Source of the DNA: an uncultured Oscillospiraceae bacterium
GTDB lineage: Bacteria; Bacillota; Clostridia; Oscillospirales; Acutalibacteraceae
Length of the DNA: 25,248 nt
Assembly: GCA_902495835.1 (NCBI GenBank)
Contig: CABUYS010000007.1
Location: 1 to 25,248, forward strand
Direction of reading: 5' to 3'
Below the pieces are notes generated by a model that had not been told where the DNA came from, searched no databases, and saw only the letters and a program-made list of their open reading frames with translations. Below, one piece after another: positions 14,715-22,883 of this stretch. The position numbers and the translations under genes are program-made. Each line of letters opens with the position of its first letter. The stretch's first letter is position 1.

Positions 14715-15831
14715 AACTCAAAAAAACGGTATGTTTTTTAAAATTACCTGGTTTGTCCTTATGGCTTTGATATCTATACTTCTTGCAAGATACATACTCG
14801 TAGGAATAAACGATATGCTGGCCGTCGGAAAACCTGCGGGAACCGTTATGGTGGAGATACCCGAAAATGCCTCTGTCGGAACAATCGCCGACATTCTTAA
14901 GAAAAACGGAATTATCTCGGAAAAAGAGTTTTTTAAGATTTACGCCAAATCAACAAAATTTTCCGGAGCGTTTTCTGCGGGAATATACGAACTCGACAGC
15001 AGTATGGATTATCAGGCGATAATAAACTGCCTTAAAAACCGCTCCGATATTGATGCCGTTGTGGAAATAACGTTTACGGAAGGCATGAATATTTTAGATT
15101 ACGCCCAGCTTTTGGAAAGCAATAAAGTATGTAAAAAAGATGACTTCTTTAGATGCTGTAAATCTAATCAATTTGACGATAAATATACTTTCCTTAAAGA
15201 CATAGACAACTCAAAAGAACGCGTGTACAAGCTCGAGGGATATTTATTCCCCGATACTTACAAGTTCTATCAGGGAGAAAAAGCTTCGGACGTTATAGCA
15301 AAAATACTTAACAATTACAACAAAAAAGTAATTAAAAAAGGAAAAATCGAAGGCTACAGCGAAAATGTAAGCATTGACGAACTTGCAAAATCCAAAGGTA
15401 TGACCCAAGACGAACTCATAACGATAGCTTCGCTTATTCAGGCAGAAGCCGCAAACAAAAACGACATGTATATGGTGTCTTCCGTAATTCATAACAGGCT
15501 CAGAACCATTGATTACGGCGGTAAAAATTCATTCGGCGAATATTCGATAGGAATACTCAGAATAGATTCCACAGTGTATTATCCTTACAAGACAAAGTTG
15601 GCAGTTCCTGAAAATATCAGAAAAACTTTTAAGAGCAACTACGACACATATAAAATTGAAGGCCTTCCGCCGGGACCAATATGCAATCCCGGAATGGATG
15701 CAATTTTAGCAGCTTTAAATCCTACTCAAACTAATTATTACTATTATTGTCACAGCACTGCAGGAGAAGCTTTTTATGCAAAAACCAACGACGAGCATAT
15801 TTTAAATCTTAGAAAAGCGGGATTGAAATAA
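14683..15831 (+). CDS. mltG: Endolytic murein transglycosylase MltG (YceG-like)
   Basis: Membrane-anchored lytic transglycosylase that cuts nascent peptidoglycan strands outside the membrane. The 382 residues have one transmembrane helix at about 19-41 and a LysM-like region (VEIPENASVGTIADILKKNG). The YceG domain shows LEGYLFPDTYKF, the catalytic Glu 255 in SLIQAEAANK, SVIHNRLR, and the closing GLPPGPICNPGMDAILAALNP. The start overlaps the 5-FCL gene by 32 bases, with AGAGAG upstream. The last 70 codons are duplicated twice downstream. Confidence 0.95.
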   Translation: MKSSKKENINKTQKNGMFFKITWFVLMALISILLARYILVGINDMLAVGKPAGTVMVEIPENASVGTIADILKKNGIISEKEFFKIYAKSTKFSGAFSAGIYELDSSMDYQAIINCLKNRSDIDAVVEITFTEGMNILDYAQLLESNKVCKKDDFFRCCKSNQFDDKYTFLKDIDNSKERVYKLEGYLFPDTYKFYQGEKASDVIAKILNNYNKKVIKKGKIEGYSENVSIDELAKSKGMTQDELITIASLIQAEAANKNDMYMVSSVIHNRLRTIDYGGKNSFGEYSIGILRIDSTVYYPYKTKLAVPENIRKTFKSNYDTYKIEGLPPGPICNPGMDAILAALNPTQTNYYYYCHSTAGEAFYAKTNDEHILNLRKAGLK

Positions 15832-16292
15832 CATCGTTTTAAGGCAATTAAGCAGAGTTAAATAAAAAATTTTTAAAAGCAATTACAAAGCTTATATACA
15901 GCCACACAGCGGACGTATTTTGACAGCTTTAAATCCTACTCAAACTAATTATTACTATTATTGTCACAGCACTGCAGGAGAGGCTTTTTATGCCAAGACT
16001 AATGACGAGCATATTTTAAATCTTAGAAAAGCTGGATTGAAATAATGCTGTTTTGAGGAAATTAAGCAGGGTTAAATAAAAGACGTTTAAGAGTAACTGT
16101 CAGAGCCTATATGCAGTTCAATATCGAACACATTTTGGCGGCTCTCAATCCCTCTCAAACTAATTATTACTATTATTGCCACAGCACTGCAGGAGAAGCT
16201 TTTTATGCAAAAACCAATGACGAGCATATCTTAAATCTTAGAAAAGCTGGATTGAAATAACGCCGTTTTGAAGGCATTTAATCAAATTAAAC
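15618..16292 (+). repeat. Three-unit tandem array of the mltG 3' end (214-215 bp units)
   Basis: Stops of the three copies end at 15831 (true gene), 16045 and 16260. Both orphan copies share an internal deletion of about 31 bases that removes the GLPPGP motif in the encoded protein, so one gave rise to the other. From ALNP to the stop they encode the same protein as mltG, apart from Thr to Ser in the third copy. Codons differ synonymously (GAA/GAG, GCA/GCC, AAA/AAG, ACC/ACT, TGT/TGC, ATT/ATC and others). The third copy contains an ATG-started frame of about 50 codons without a good ribosome site. The remaining sequence to 16327 has no gene. Confidence 0.9.
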
Positions 16293-16327
16293 ACTCAAAC
16301 CAAACTTTAATCCGAATTATTAAAAGA

Positions 16328-16380
16328 AAAAAACCAATACTTAAATTAAGTAAACATTTACTTAAAAAGGTTGGTTTTTT
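16328..16380 (+). promoter_or_regulatory. Two-part hairpin containing the PBP ribosome site
   Basis: AAAAAACCAA (16328-16337) pairs over 10 bp with TTGGTTTTTT (16371-16380), directly before the ATG at 16381. Inside, TTAAGTAA / TTACTTAA make an 8-bp stem with an ACAT loop. The ribosome site AAAGG (16366-16370) lies in the internal loop. The right arm ends in a T run, so it could act as an attenuator or as a translation-blocking fold. Confidence 0.6.
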
Positions 16381-18003
16381 ATGTATAAAAGATGTGTTAT
16401 TTTATTTGGATTTTTCATGTTACTTTTCTGCATGGCGTTTTTTTCAATTGATTATCTTTCTGACAAAGAAACTTTATACGACGCCGCACTTAATCAGCAA
16501 AACTATAATTTAAAAATAGCAAATATACGCGGAACAATTTACGACTGTCGAAATATTCCTCTCGTTAATACCGAAAAAAAATTCATAGCTGCCGCAGTGC
16601 CGTGTACGGAATCTTTAACAGCTTTAACTCCCGTTGTATCAGACGACAAAAAAGAAGAACTTTATAAAAAGTGCTCTAAAAATACTCCTTTTACAATTGA
16701 AGTAAATTCAAGAGTAAATTCTCCGTATGTTAAAGTGTTCGAAGCTCCGATAAGATACAGCGGTATTACTCCTGCCGCACACATAATCGGCTATATCTCG
16801 GGAGACAAAAAAGGACTGTGCGGTATTGAAAAAATATATGATGAATATCTTTCAGGCAACAATCACGACATATATATAAAATACTGCGTTGACGCTTCAG
16901 GAAAGATTTTGCCGGGTAAAAAAGAGTTTATTGAGGACAAGTCTTATCTCAAATCTAAAGGAGTCGTCCTTAACATAGACAGCCGTATTCAGGCAATTGT
17001 GGAAGAAGCTGCAAACAAATACATTACCCGAGGAGCTGTAATCGTAAGCGAAGTCCCCGAATGCGAAATAAGGGCGTGTTCAAGCTTACCTGGGTTCTTG
17101 CCCGGAAATGTAGCTCCTTATCTTAACGACAAAAATTCCCCTCTTTTAAATCGTATAATGTGTTCTTTTAATTTGGGTTCGGTATTTAAAATCGTAACCT
17201 CTGCGGCTGCTCTTGAAGGCGGAATCAGTGAAAATACTCTTTATGACTGTCGTGGATTCAACAAAGTTGAGGATGCATGCTTTAAATGTTTTAATTCAAA
17301 AAAGCACGAAACCGTTAACATGGAGCAAGCTCTCGCTCATTCGTGCAACGGATACTTTATAGAACTTATCAAAAAAATGCCCTACAACGCCCTTTTAAAC
17401 ATGGCTAGAAAATTCAAACTCGGTGAATCGGTCTCTTTAGCTCCCGGAATGAATTCCGATAAAGGCACTCTTCCAAGTGAAGAAAGTTTGAAAAATATAA
17501 AAACTCTTGCCAACTTTTCTTTCGGACAAGGAAAACTCATGGCAACTCCGCTTCAGGTAACTGGAATAATTAATACTATCGCTTCGGGAGGCATTTACAG
17601 CAATCCAAAGCTCATAAAGGGTCTTACAGACGAAAGTATGAAGATTACCAAAAAAGATATCGTAAGCCCAAAAAGAGAGCGAATAATATCCGAAAGCACT
17701 GCAAAAAAATTAAAATCTCACATGAAGGCTTCAATAGATTACGGCACGAGCGAAAGAGGAAAACCTGAAAAAACCGATGCCGCGGCAAAAACTTCCACTG
17801 CTCAAACGGGAATCATAGAAGACGGGAAAAAAATCGAACAATCTTGGTTTGCGGGCTTTTTCCCTTATGAAAACCCAAAATATTCAATTGTTATTCTTTC
17901 CGAAGCAGGCTCTGGAGGAGGCGAAAGCTGCGGCCCCGTATTCAAAGAAATTACTGATAGAATTATATCCGAAATCCCTGAGCTTTTTATCGACAAAAAT
18001 TAA
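16381..18003 (+). CDS. Class B penicillin-binding protein (transpeptidase, FtsI/SpoVD-like)
   Basis: Peptidoglycan cross-linking D,D-transpeptidase outside the membrane. The 540 residues have an N-terminal anchor (about 5-24). A short dimerisation region follows, with RGTIYDCRNIPLV near 50-62. The transpeptidase domain has SVFK (Ser 267, Lys 270), SCN (321-323) and KTS (470-472, in AKTSTAQTG, where most PBPs have KTG). It is short for class B, and the N-terminal non-catalytic part is reduced. No PASTA domain follows. It is separated from mltG by orphan mltG tails, so it may have its own control through the hairpin at 16328-16380. Which division or sporulation role it has cannot be told from sequence alone. 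Confidence 0.92.
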   Translation: MYKRCVILFGFFMLLFCMAFFSIDYLSDKETLYDAALNQQNYNLKIANIRGTIYDCRNIPLVNTEKKFIAAAVPCTESLTALTPVVSDDKKEELYKKCSKNTPFTIEVNSRVNSPYVKVFEAPIRYSGITPAAHIIGYISGDKKGLCGIEKIYDEYLSGNNHDIYIKYCVDASGKILPGKKEFIEDKSYLKSKGVVLNIDSRIQAIVEEAANKYITRGAVIVSEVPECEIRACSSLPGFLPGNVAPYLNDKNSPLLNRIMCSFNLGSVFKIVTSAAALEGGISENTLYDCRGFNKVEDACFKCFNSKKHETVNMEQALAHSCNGYFIELIKKMPYNALLNMARKFKLGESVSLAPGMNSDKGTLPSEESLKNIKTLANFSFGQGKLMATPLQVTGIINTIASGGIYSNPKLIKGLTDESMKITKKDIVSPKRERIISESTAKKLKSHMKASIDYGTSERGKPEKTDAAAKTSTAQTGIIEDGKKIEQSWFAGFFPYENPKYSIVILSEAGSGGGESCGPVFKEITDRIISEIPELFIDKN

Positions 18004-18550
18004 TTTTTCACCGCAGTACTGAGATTTGAAGCTGTCAAAAACGCGACACTTCATTTAAAAAAATTACCCATAGAATTATATCCGAAACCACGAGCTCTTT
18101 ATCGATGAAAATTAACTTTTTCACTATACTCTACAGCTTTGTGTTTTGCTTTTGACAAAATATTCAAAGCTGTTTTTTTATTTCTTCAGGATTATATTTT
18201 TCTTCATACACTTTATCCACGTACCAGGACTTGAAATTTTCAAAGTTTTGGCTCTTCATTTAAAAATTATCCAAAGAATTATATACAAACCCCCGAACTC
18301 TTTATCGATAAAAATTAGTTTTTCGCCATAATATCAAGATGTGAAACTGTCAAAGTTTCGATCTCTCATTTAAAAATTATCTAAAGAATTATATACAAAA
18401 CTACGAACTCTTTATCGATGAAAATTAGTTTTTTCGACATATTCGGCAGCTTTGTGTTTTGCTTTTGACAAAATATTCAAGGCTGTTTTTTTAATTTCTT
18501 CAGGGCTATATTTCTCTTCATACACTTTATCTGCGTACCAAGATTTAAAG
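17960..18550. repeat. Four-unit array spanning the convergent PBP / small membrane protein ends
   Basis: Copies of the PBP tail (AGAATTATAT...TTTATCGA-AAAATTA) lie at about 17968-18003 (true gene), 18070-18113, 18274-18316 and 18383-18427. Between them are copies of the 3' end of the convergent 101-codon gene. One is long (about 18113-18250) and two are short and worn. The long copy has lost one A in a run, which shifts its frame. This accounts for the gap between the two genes. Confidence 0.87.
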
Positions 18551-18717
18551 CTGTCAAATTGGCACTGATTATTAAATTTTACAAACATAATTGCGGTTAA
18601 AATAATCGCACACACCGACAAACGAACGAAAAAAAGACTTAAATTTTTAAAACTTCCTCTATGAACTTCGTGCTTTTCGGCAGATGTATTTTCGCTGCTT
18701 TCTTTTTCGAAATCCAC
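18412..18717 (-). CDS. Small single-span membrane protein
   Basis: Unrecognised 101-residue protein. A hydrophilic N-terminus (MDFEKESSENTSAEKHEV) is followed by one transmembrane helix (about 26-47, LSLFFVRLSVCAIILTAIMFV) and a charged helical C-terminus (YSPEEIKKTALNILSKAKH). The start is GTG with GGGAGGA 6 bases upstream. Its last codons (TNFHR plus stop) are read from the antisense strand of a PBP-tail copy, so the present C-terminus depends on the duplicated boundary. The orientation is convergent to the PBP gene. Confidence 0.75.
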   Translation of the reverse strand: MDFEKESSENTSAEKHEVHRGSFKNLSLFFVRLSVCAIILTAIMFVKFNNQCQFDSFKSWYADKVYEEKYSPEEIKKTALNILSKAKHKAAEYVEKTNFHR

Positions 18718-19224
18718 TTTAATTCCTCCCTCAAAAACATCAATCGTGTGTTAAAGCAAGTCCGTAATATAATTATTTTTTTTTCTGATATTTTAGAACC
18801 GATAAAATTATTATTTTAAAATAAAATAAATCATAACAACGCCTAAAATGTGCTATGAAAAGCCCTATAAAGGCATAAAAGTACCGAAAGAATTAACAAA
18901 ACCTTTCATGTTCAAGATAAAAAGAACTCGTTATTTGTTCTCTTTAAAATAATATTCATATCCTTTGGTTTTAAATTTTTTCATAATCTGGTTTATTAAT
19001 ACATTTTTATGCTCTTATAGTGGTTACCCTACTGTAATGCAATATCTTTTTACCGGAAAATGTTTGATTCTAAATTTATATTTTAAATTTGAATGATTTT
19101 TTAATATCATCGGATTATTTATGTATCATGTTATTTGCAAGACAATATATTTTGGTAGGATTGATAGTAATATGTATATATAGTTTGTAATCCTGTGATT
19201 TTCTTTTATCTATATTCTTTTTTG

Positions 19225-19440
19225 CTTGCACATATTTTTTTATGCGTTAACCCTTAATCGATGATATACTTTGTAATAAATACCATGTGACATGATTTGT
19301 GATATAAACAACATTTTCCTCTATTTCGATAACTCAAATCTTATCTTGCACAGGTTTTTTATGTCCACTCTTATAATACTTTTTAGCATGAATACTATGG
19401 GACATGTTTTACGCCGTAAATAGCATCTTATACGTAATGA
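19225..19440. repeat. Degenerate direct repeat, two units of about 110 bp
   Basis: The order CTTGCACA, TTTTTTATG, ATACTTT, ATACxATGxGACATG, then AAAxAxCAT occurs at about 19227-19333 and again at 19344-19437, with many mismatches and small indels between. It looks like an older tandem duplication of the kind seen at gene boundaries elsewhere in the window. Confidence 0.5.
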
Positions 19441-19486
19441 TATCATTTTATTTAAAGTTTAATCTTATGTACATAGAATGTGATTT

Positions 19487-19515
19487 TTGAGTTGTGCTCG
19501 CATACTTAATATAAT
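19487..19515 (+). promoter_or_regulatory. Sigma-A-type promoter of the small peptide-tmcAL unit
   Basis: TTGAGT (19487-19492), a 17-base spacer and a perfect TATAAT (19510-19515). The leader to the 46-codon gene is about 100 bases and contains the hairpin at 19531-19549. Confidence 0.7.
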
Positions 19516-19624
19516 CAGAATTGCCCTCGTATTTGCCAACAAGGCAAATTAGTAATATAATAATAATCAGTAACTGAACTCGGTTTTAAACAATACAAAT
19601 ACAAAATTACGGAGAGAATTTAAC

Positions 19625-19765
19625 ATGAAAAATGAAAATATGATGATAAAAAAATATACAAAAAGCAAAGTTAAATACAAAAAAATCATGATAAAAGTAA
19701 TGGCAGTTATAGGAATTTTTTTAATGGTTGGCAGTCTTGTGGGTTCTATAATTTTTTATTTATAA
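19625..19765 (+). CDS. 46-residue membrane peptide
   Basis: ATG with GGAGAG 8 bases upstream. The N-terminus is strongly basic (KKYTKSKVKYKKIMIKV), followed by one transmembrane helix (MAVIGIFLMVGSLVGSIIFYL) up to the stop. It lies 12 bases before tmcAL and shares its promoter. I do not recognise it. Ribosome site, composition and spacing make it a credible small gene. Confidence 0.65.
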   Translation: MKNENMMIKKYTKSKVKYKKIMIKVMAVIGIFLMVGSLVGSIIFYL

Positions 19766-19777
19766 AAGAGAAATAAC

Positions 19778-20971
19778 ATGAAAATTTGTGCAGTTATAGC
19801 AGAATTCAACCCCTTTCACAATGGGCACAAACGACTTATAGATGAAATAAGAAAAAAAGGATTCACACACGTAGTAGCAATAATGAGCGGGAATTTCGTT
19901 CAACGCGGGGAACCTTCAGTAATATCAAAATCAGCAAAAGTCCGCTCTGCTCTTTTAAACGGAATAGACCTTGTTGTGGAAATTCCAGTAGTTTGGGCTT
20001 TGTCTTCCGCGGAAAAGTATGCAAATGCAGGAATTCAAATAGCTAAATCACTGGGATGTGTGGATGCTGCCGCGTTTGGAAGCGAATGCGGAAATATTGA
20101 CGCTTTAAAAAAAATATCTTCAGTTTTAAAATCAGAAGAATTTGAGTTACTTCTCAAAAAAAATTTAGATTTGGGAATTTCGTTTCCAAAAGCACGGGAA
20201 ATGGCTGTTTTAGATTTGATTTCAGATAAAAATACTGCGAATTATCTTCACTTTTCAAACAATATTTTGGGTGTGGAATACATAAAAGCGGCGGAAAATT
20301 TAAATTTTAAAGCCGATATGTTTACGATTAAAAGAAATAAAACGCTTAATTACCGCTCTGCATCCGAAATAAGAAAAATGATAACAGACAATAACGAAGA
20401 ATTTAAAAAATACGTTCCTCCCTCATCTTTTGAAATTGTTTCACGTGAAACAATTAATAAAACCGCTCCGTGCGTCCTTGATAACGCCGAACAATCCATG
20501 ATTTACAAACTGCGAATTTCTTCAAAAGAAGATATTTTAAGTCTGCCGGACGTAAACGAAGGACTCGAAAACAGAATTTTAAATGCAGCTAAAAGCTGTA
20601 ATTCGCTAAGTGAGCTTTTATTTTCGATTAAAACAAAACGATATACTATGTCGAGAATAAAAAGGATTCTTATGTGCAATTTTTTGGGAATAGACCGAAG
20701 TATTCAAAATAATTTCGTTCCGTATATTCGTTTACTCGGAACAAATTTCAAAGGGCTTGAAATAATGAAATCGGTAAAAAAATTCGCGTCTTTGCCGATT
20801 GTTTCAAAGTATTCTCATGTAACAAAATTATCAAAAACCGCACAAAAAGTATTTGAATACGAATGCCTATCTTCAGATTTATACAGCTTATTTTCGAACA
20901 AAATAAATACCTGCGGGAAAGAACAATCATTTAAAATAATCACCCATTTTGAAGACGAAAACTTTACATAA
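19778..20971 (+). CDS. tmcAL: tRNA(Met) cytidine acetate ligase TmcAL
   Basis: Forms ac4C at the wobble position 34 of elongator tRNA-Met from acetate and ATP (the Bacillus YlbM family). The 397 residues begin with the nucleotidyltransferase pattern AVIAEFNPFHNGH (HxGH at 15-18). IMSGNFVQRGEPSVISK and the family segment FKADMFTIKRN, then NYRSASEIRKM, follow. The C-terminal tRNA-binding part has YTMSRIKRILMCNFLGI. The start has AAAGAGAAAT, a modest ribosome site, so translation may be coupled to the small peptide gene before it. Confidence 0.95.
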   Translation: MKICAVIAEFNPFHNGHKRLIDEIRKKGFTHVVAIMSGNFVQRGEPSVISKSAKVRSALLNGIDLVVEIPVVWALSSAEKYANAGIQIAKSLGCVDAAAFGSECGNIDALKKISSVLKSEEFELLLKKNLDLGISFPKAREMAVLDLISDKNTANYLHFSNNILGVEYIKAAENLNFKADMFTIKRNKTLNYRSASEIRKMITDNNEEFKKYVPPSSFEIVSRETINKTAPCVLDNAEQSMIYKLRISSKEDILSLPDVNEGLENRILNAAKSCNSLSELLFSIKTKRYTMSRIKRILMCNFLGIDRSIQNNFVPYIRLLGTNFKGLEIMKSVKKFASLPIVSKYSHVTKLSKTAQKVFEYECLSSDLYSLFSNKINTCGKEQSFKIITHFEDENFT

Positions 20972-21021
20972 TTAAACTTTTAACAAAGTTCATTAAATTT
21001 AATAAAAACCAAAAAAGGTGA

Positions 21022-22311
21022 ATGCGTTTGGAATACACAAAAGCTCTGGAAAAAATAAAAGACAAGCTTAAATTCGGCTCTAAACCGGGACTCGGCAGGC
21101 TTGAAAATCTTATGCAGAAAATTAATAATCCTCAAGATAAGTTAAAATTCATACATGTATCCGGAACAAATGGAAAAGGTTCCGTATGCAGTGTGCTTTC
21201 TTCTGTTTTGTCAGAAGCAGGACTTAAAACAGGGATGTATATTTCCCCATCTGTAACGGATTTTCGTGAACGCATTCAAATATGCGGACAATTAATCCCC
21301 AAAAAAGAAATTTGCAAACTCGTTGAATTATTTGAAAATTTGGAATCTGAAAGTGAGTTTGAAAAAGACCCTATAACCGAATTCGAACTGACGACCGCAA
21401 TGGCTTTTCAGTATTTTTATCAGGAAAAATGCGATGTTGTTGTGCTTGAAACGGGACTCGGCGGAAGGCTCGACGCTACAAATATTATTAAAAAAAATAT
21501 TTGTTCTGTAATAACTTCGGTGTCTAAAGATCATACACAAATCCTCGGGGAAAGTTTATACGAAATAGCATCCGAAAAAGCCGGAATAATCAAACCGCTT
21601 TGCCCTGTTATCTTGGGTCCTAAAATTCCTGAAGAAGCTCTTAAAGCTGTATTCGAAAAAGCCAAATCTTCAAAAAGTCAAGTCTATCAAGCGAATTTAT
21701 CCGAAATAAGTAACATTGTTTACGAGCGTGAAAACGGCACCTCTTTTGAATATCACGGATTAAAATTAAAAACACATTTGCTCGGTAAGCACCAAATAAA
21801 AAATATTTCCACGGCTTTAGAAGCCTTGAAAATATTAAAAAAAGATTTTATTATCACCGATAACGCTATTTCAAGCGGGATTTCAAAAGCGTTTATTCCG
21901 TGCAGATTGGAAATAATTAAACGCAATCCATTTATAATTTTAGACGGTGCACACAATCCCGACGGAGCCGAATCTTTGAAAAATTTCATAACCGATTTCT
22001 TTAAAAACAAGAAACTTTTGGGAATCGTAGGAATGTTTAAAGATAAAGATTATAAAAATGTAATCAAAAAAACCGCTTCTTTATTTTCAGAAATATACGC
22101 CGTAGAAACAAAAGGCGATCGGGCACTGCCAAGCGAAAAAATTTCAAACGAAGCAAAAAAATACAATCCTAAAACGAAAAGTTTTAAAAACGTAAAAACA
22201 GCCTTAGAAAACATTTTTGAAACAAATGAAAACTACGACGGAATAGTAATTTTTGGTTCGTTTTCAATCATGAAAGAAGCTAAGGATTTTATAAATGAAA
22301 ATATTATTTAA
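21022..22311 (+). CDS. folC: Folylpolyglutamate / dihydrofolate synthase FolC
   Basis: ATP-dependent ligase adding glutamate to folates (and possibly to dihydropteroate). The 429 residues show the P-loop region FIHVSGTNGKGSVCSVL (about 43-59), SPSVTDFRERIQI, the core VVLETGLGGRLDATN, SVITSVSKDHTQILG and the C-terminal ILDGAHNPDGAESL. ATG 21022 is very close to AGGTGA. TTG 21028 (MEYTKALEKI, close to the family start) has a better spacing of about 6 bases and may be the true start. It provides the polyglutamated folates used by ThyX and made available by 5-FCL. Confidence 0.95.
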   Translation: MRLEYTKALEKIKDKLKFGSKPGLGRLENLMQKINNPQDKLKFIHVSGTNGKGSVCSVLSSVLSEAGLKTGMYISPSVTDFRERIQICGQLIPKKEICKLVELFENLESESEFEKDPITEFELTTAMAFQYFYQEKCDVVVLETGLGGRLDATNIIKKNICSVITSVSKDHTQILGESLYEIASEKAGIIKPLCPVILGPKIPEEALKAVFEKAKSSKSQVYQANLSEISNIVYERENGTSFEYHGLKLKTHLLGKHQIKNISTALEALKILKKDFIITDNAISSGISKAFIPCRLEIIKRNPFIILDGAHNPDGAESLKNFITDFFKNKKLLGIVGMFKDKDYKNVIKKTASLFSEIYAVETKGDRALPSEKISNEAKKYNPKTKSFKNVKTALENIFETNENYDGIVIFGSFSIMKEAKDFINENII

Positions 22312-22333
22312 ATCAACTTCTATAAAACTAAAA

Positions 22334-22379
22334 GATCCCTGATTTAACTTATTTAAAAGTAAATCAAGGACTTTGGATC
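22334..22379 (+). terminator. Imperfect hairpin after folC
   Basis: GATCC / GGATC (outer) and TGATTTA / TAAATCA (inner, 7 bp) fold a 46-base structure 22 bases after the folC stop. It has no T run of its own. A second hairpin follows at 22425-22447. Confidence 0.4.
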
Positions 22380-22424
22380 AGATTTAATTTATATCAATAA
22401 ATCGTTTTCGAAATATATATTTAA

Positions 22425-22447
22425 ATCCCTTGTTTTAGGGATATTTT
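22425..22447. terminator. Possible terminator between folC and the leader-peptide gene
   Basis: ATCCCT (22425-22430), TGTTTT loop, AGGGAT (22437-22442), then ATTTTACG. The stem is short and AT-flanked. The stretch from here to 22595 has no gene I can see. Confidence 0.45.
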
Positions 22448-22595
22448 ACGTTTTTCGTCTATAATTTTTTCGAGAATATTTCTCTATTTTCTTCAATTAT
22501 ATTTAATAAATAAACCCACCTACAACCGCCAAGGGAGTCTACATTTCATCACTGCCTGTTACGACTGCATTTTTATTAGTAATTTTTCTAAAGAG

Positions 22596-22862
22596 TCATC
22601 TTTTTAAAATTTTACCTAATTTACATACTGCTTGTACAAACGCAGGTCCAACATAGACACCCCTGTTATCCTTTATTTTGAATTTTCCGTCTCCAATCTT
22701 TTCAAGAGTATACCCATAATCAGTAAGTGTTTTTATTTCGTCACTATCCAGTTCATAGACGGAGTCACCCACGACTTTCAATCCGCCTGAAATATTTTCT
22801 ATCTCTTCGTTGCTCATACGAGTAATTTCTTCGCCCTTATCGTTTAATTTCAGTAATTCCAT
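22596..22862 (-). CDS. Double-glycine leader peptide, bacteriocin- or RiPP-like precursor
   Basis: 88 residues with a strong AAGGAG site 7 bases before the ATG. Residues 1-27 are a typical leader ending in the motif MSNEEIENISGG (Gly 26-27), the cut site of C39-peptidase ABC exporters. The remaining 61 residues, LKVVGDSVYELDSDEIKT... to LGKILKR, start acidic and end basic, with one Cys. No modification enzyme, immunity protein or exporter lies in the window. It could be a bacteriocin, a signalling peptide or a secreted effector. It has its own promoter and a structured leader upstream. Confidence 0.75.
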   Translation of the reverse strand: MELLKLNDKGEEITRMSNEEIENISGGLKVVGDSVYELDSDEIKTLTDYGYTLEKIGDGKFKIKDNRGVYVGPAFVQAVCKLGKILKR

Positions 22863-22883
22863 TGTAATTCTCCTTCCTTTGAA

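Larger units (their letters stand above)
18718..19624. other. Decayed intergenic region, about 900 bp
   Basis: No intact gene on either strand. The - strand keeps short broken frames, for instance one ending INQIMKKFKTKGYEYYF at about 18935-19000 with stops just upstream, which looks like the end of a lost gene. A degenerate direct repeat lies at 19225-19440. The right end carries the promoter and a small hairpin (ATTTGCC / GGCAAAT, 19531-19549) ahead of the 46-aa peptide gene. Confidence 0.5.

Noticed and set aside
15832..16292. Insertion sequence between mltG and the PBP gene
   Set aside because: All repeats derive from mltG; there is no transposase and no inverted ends.
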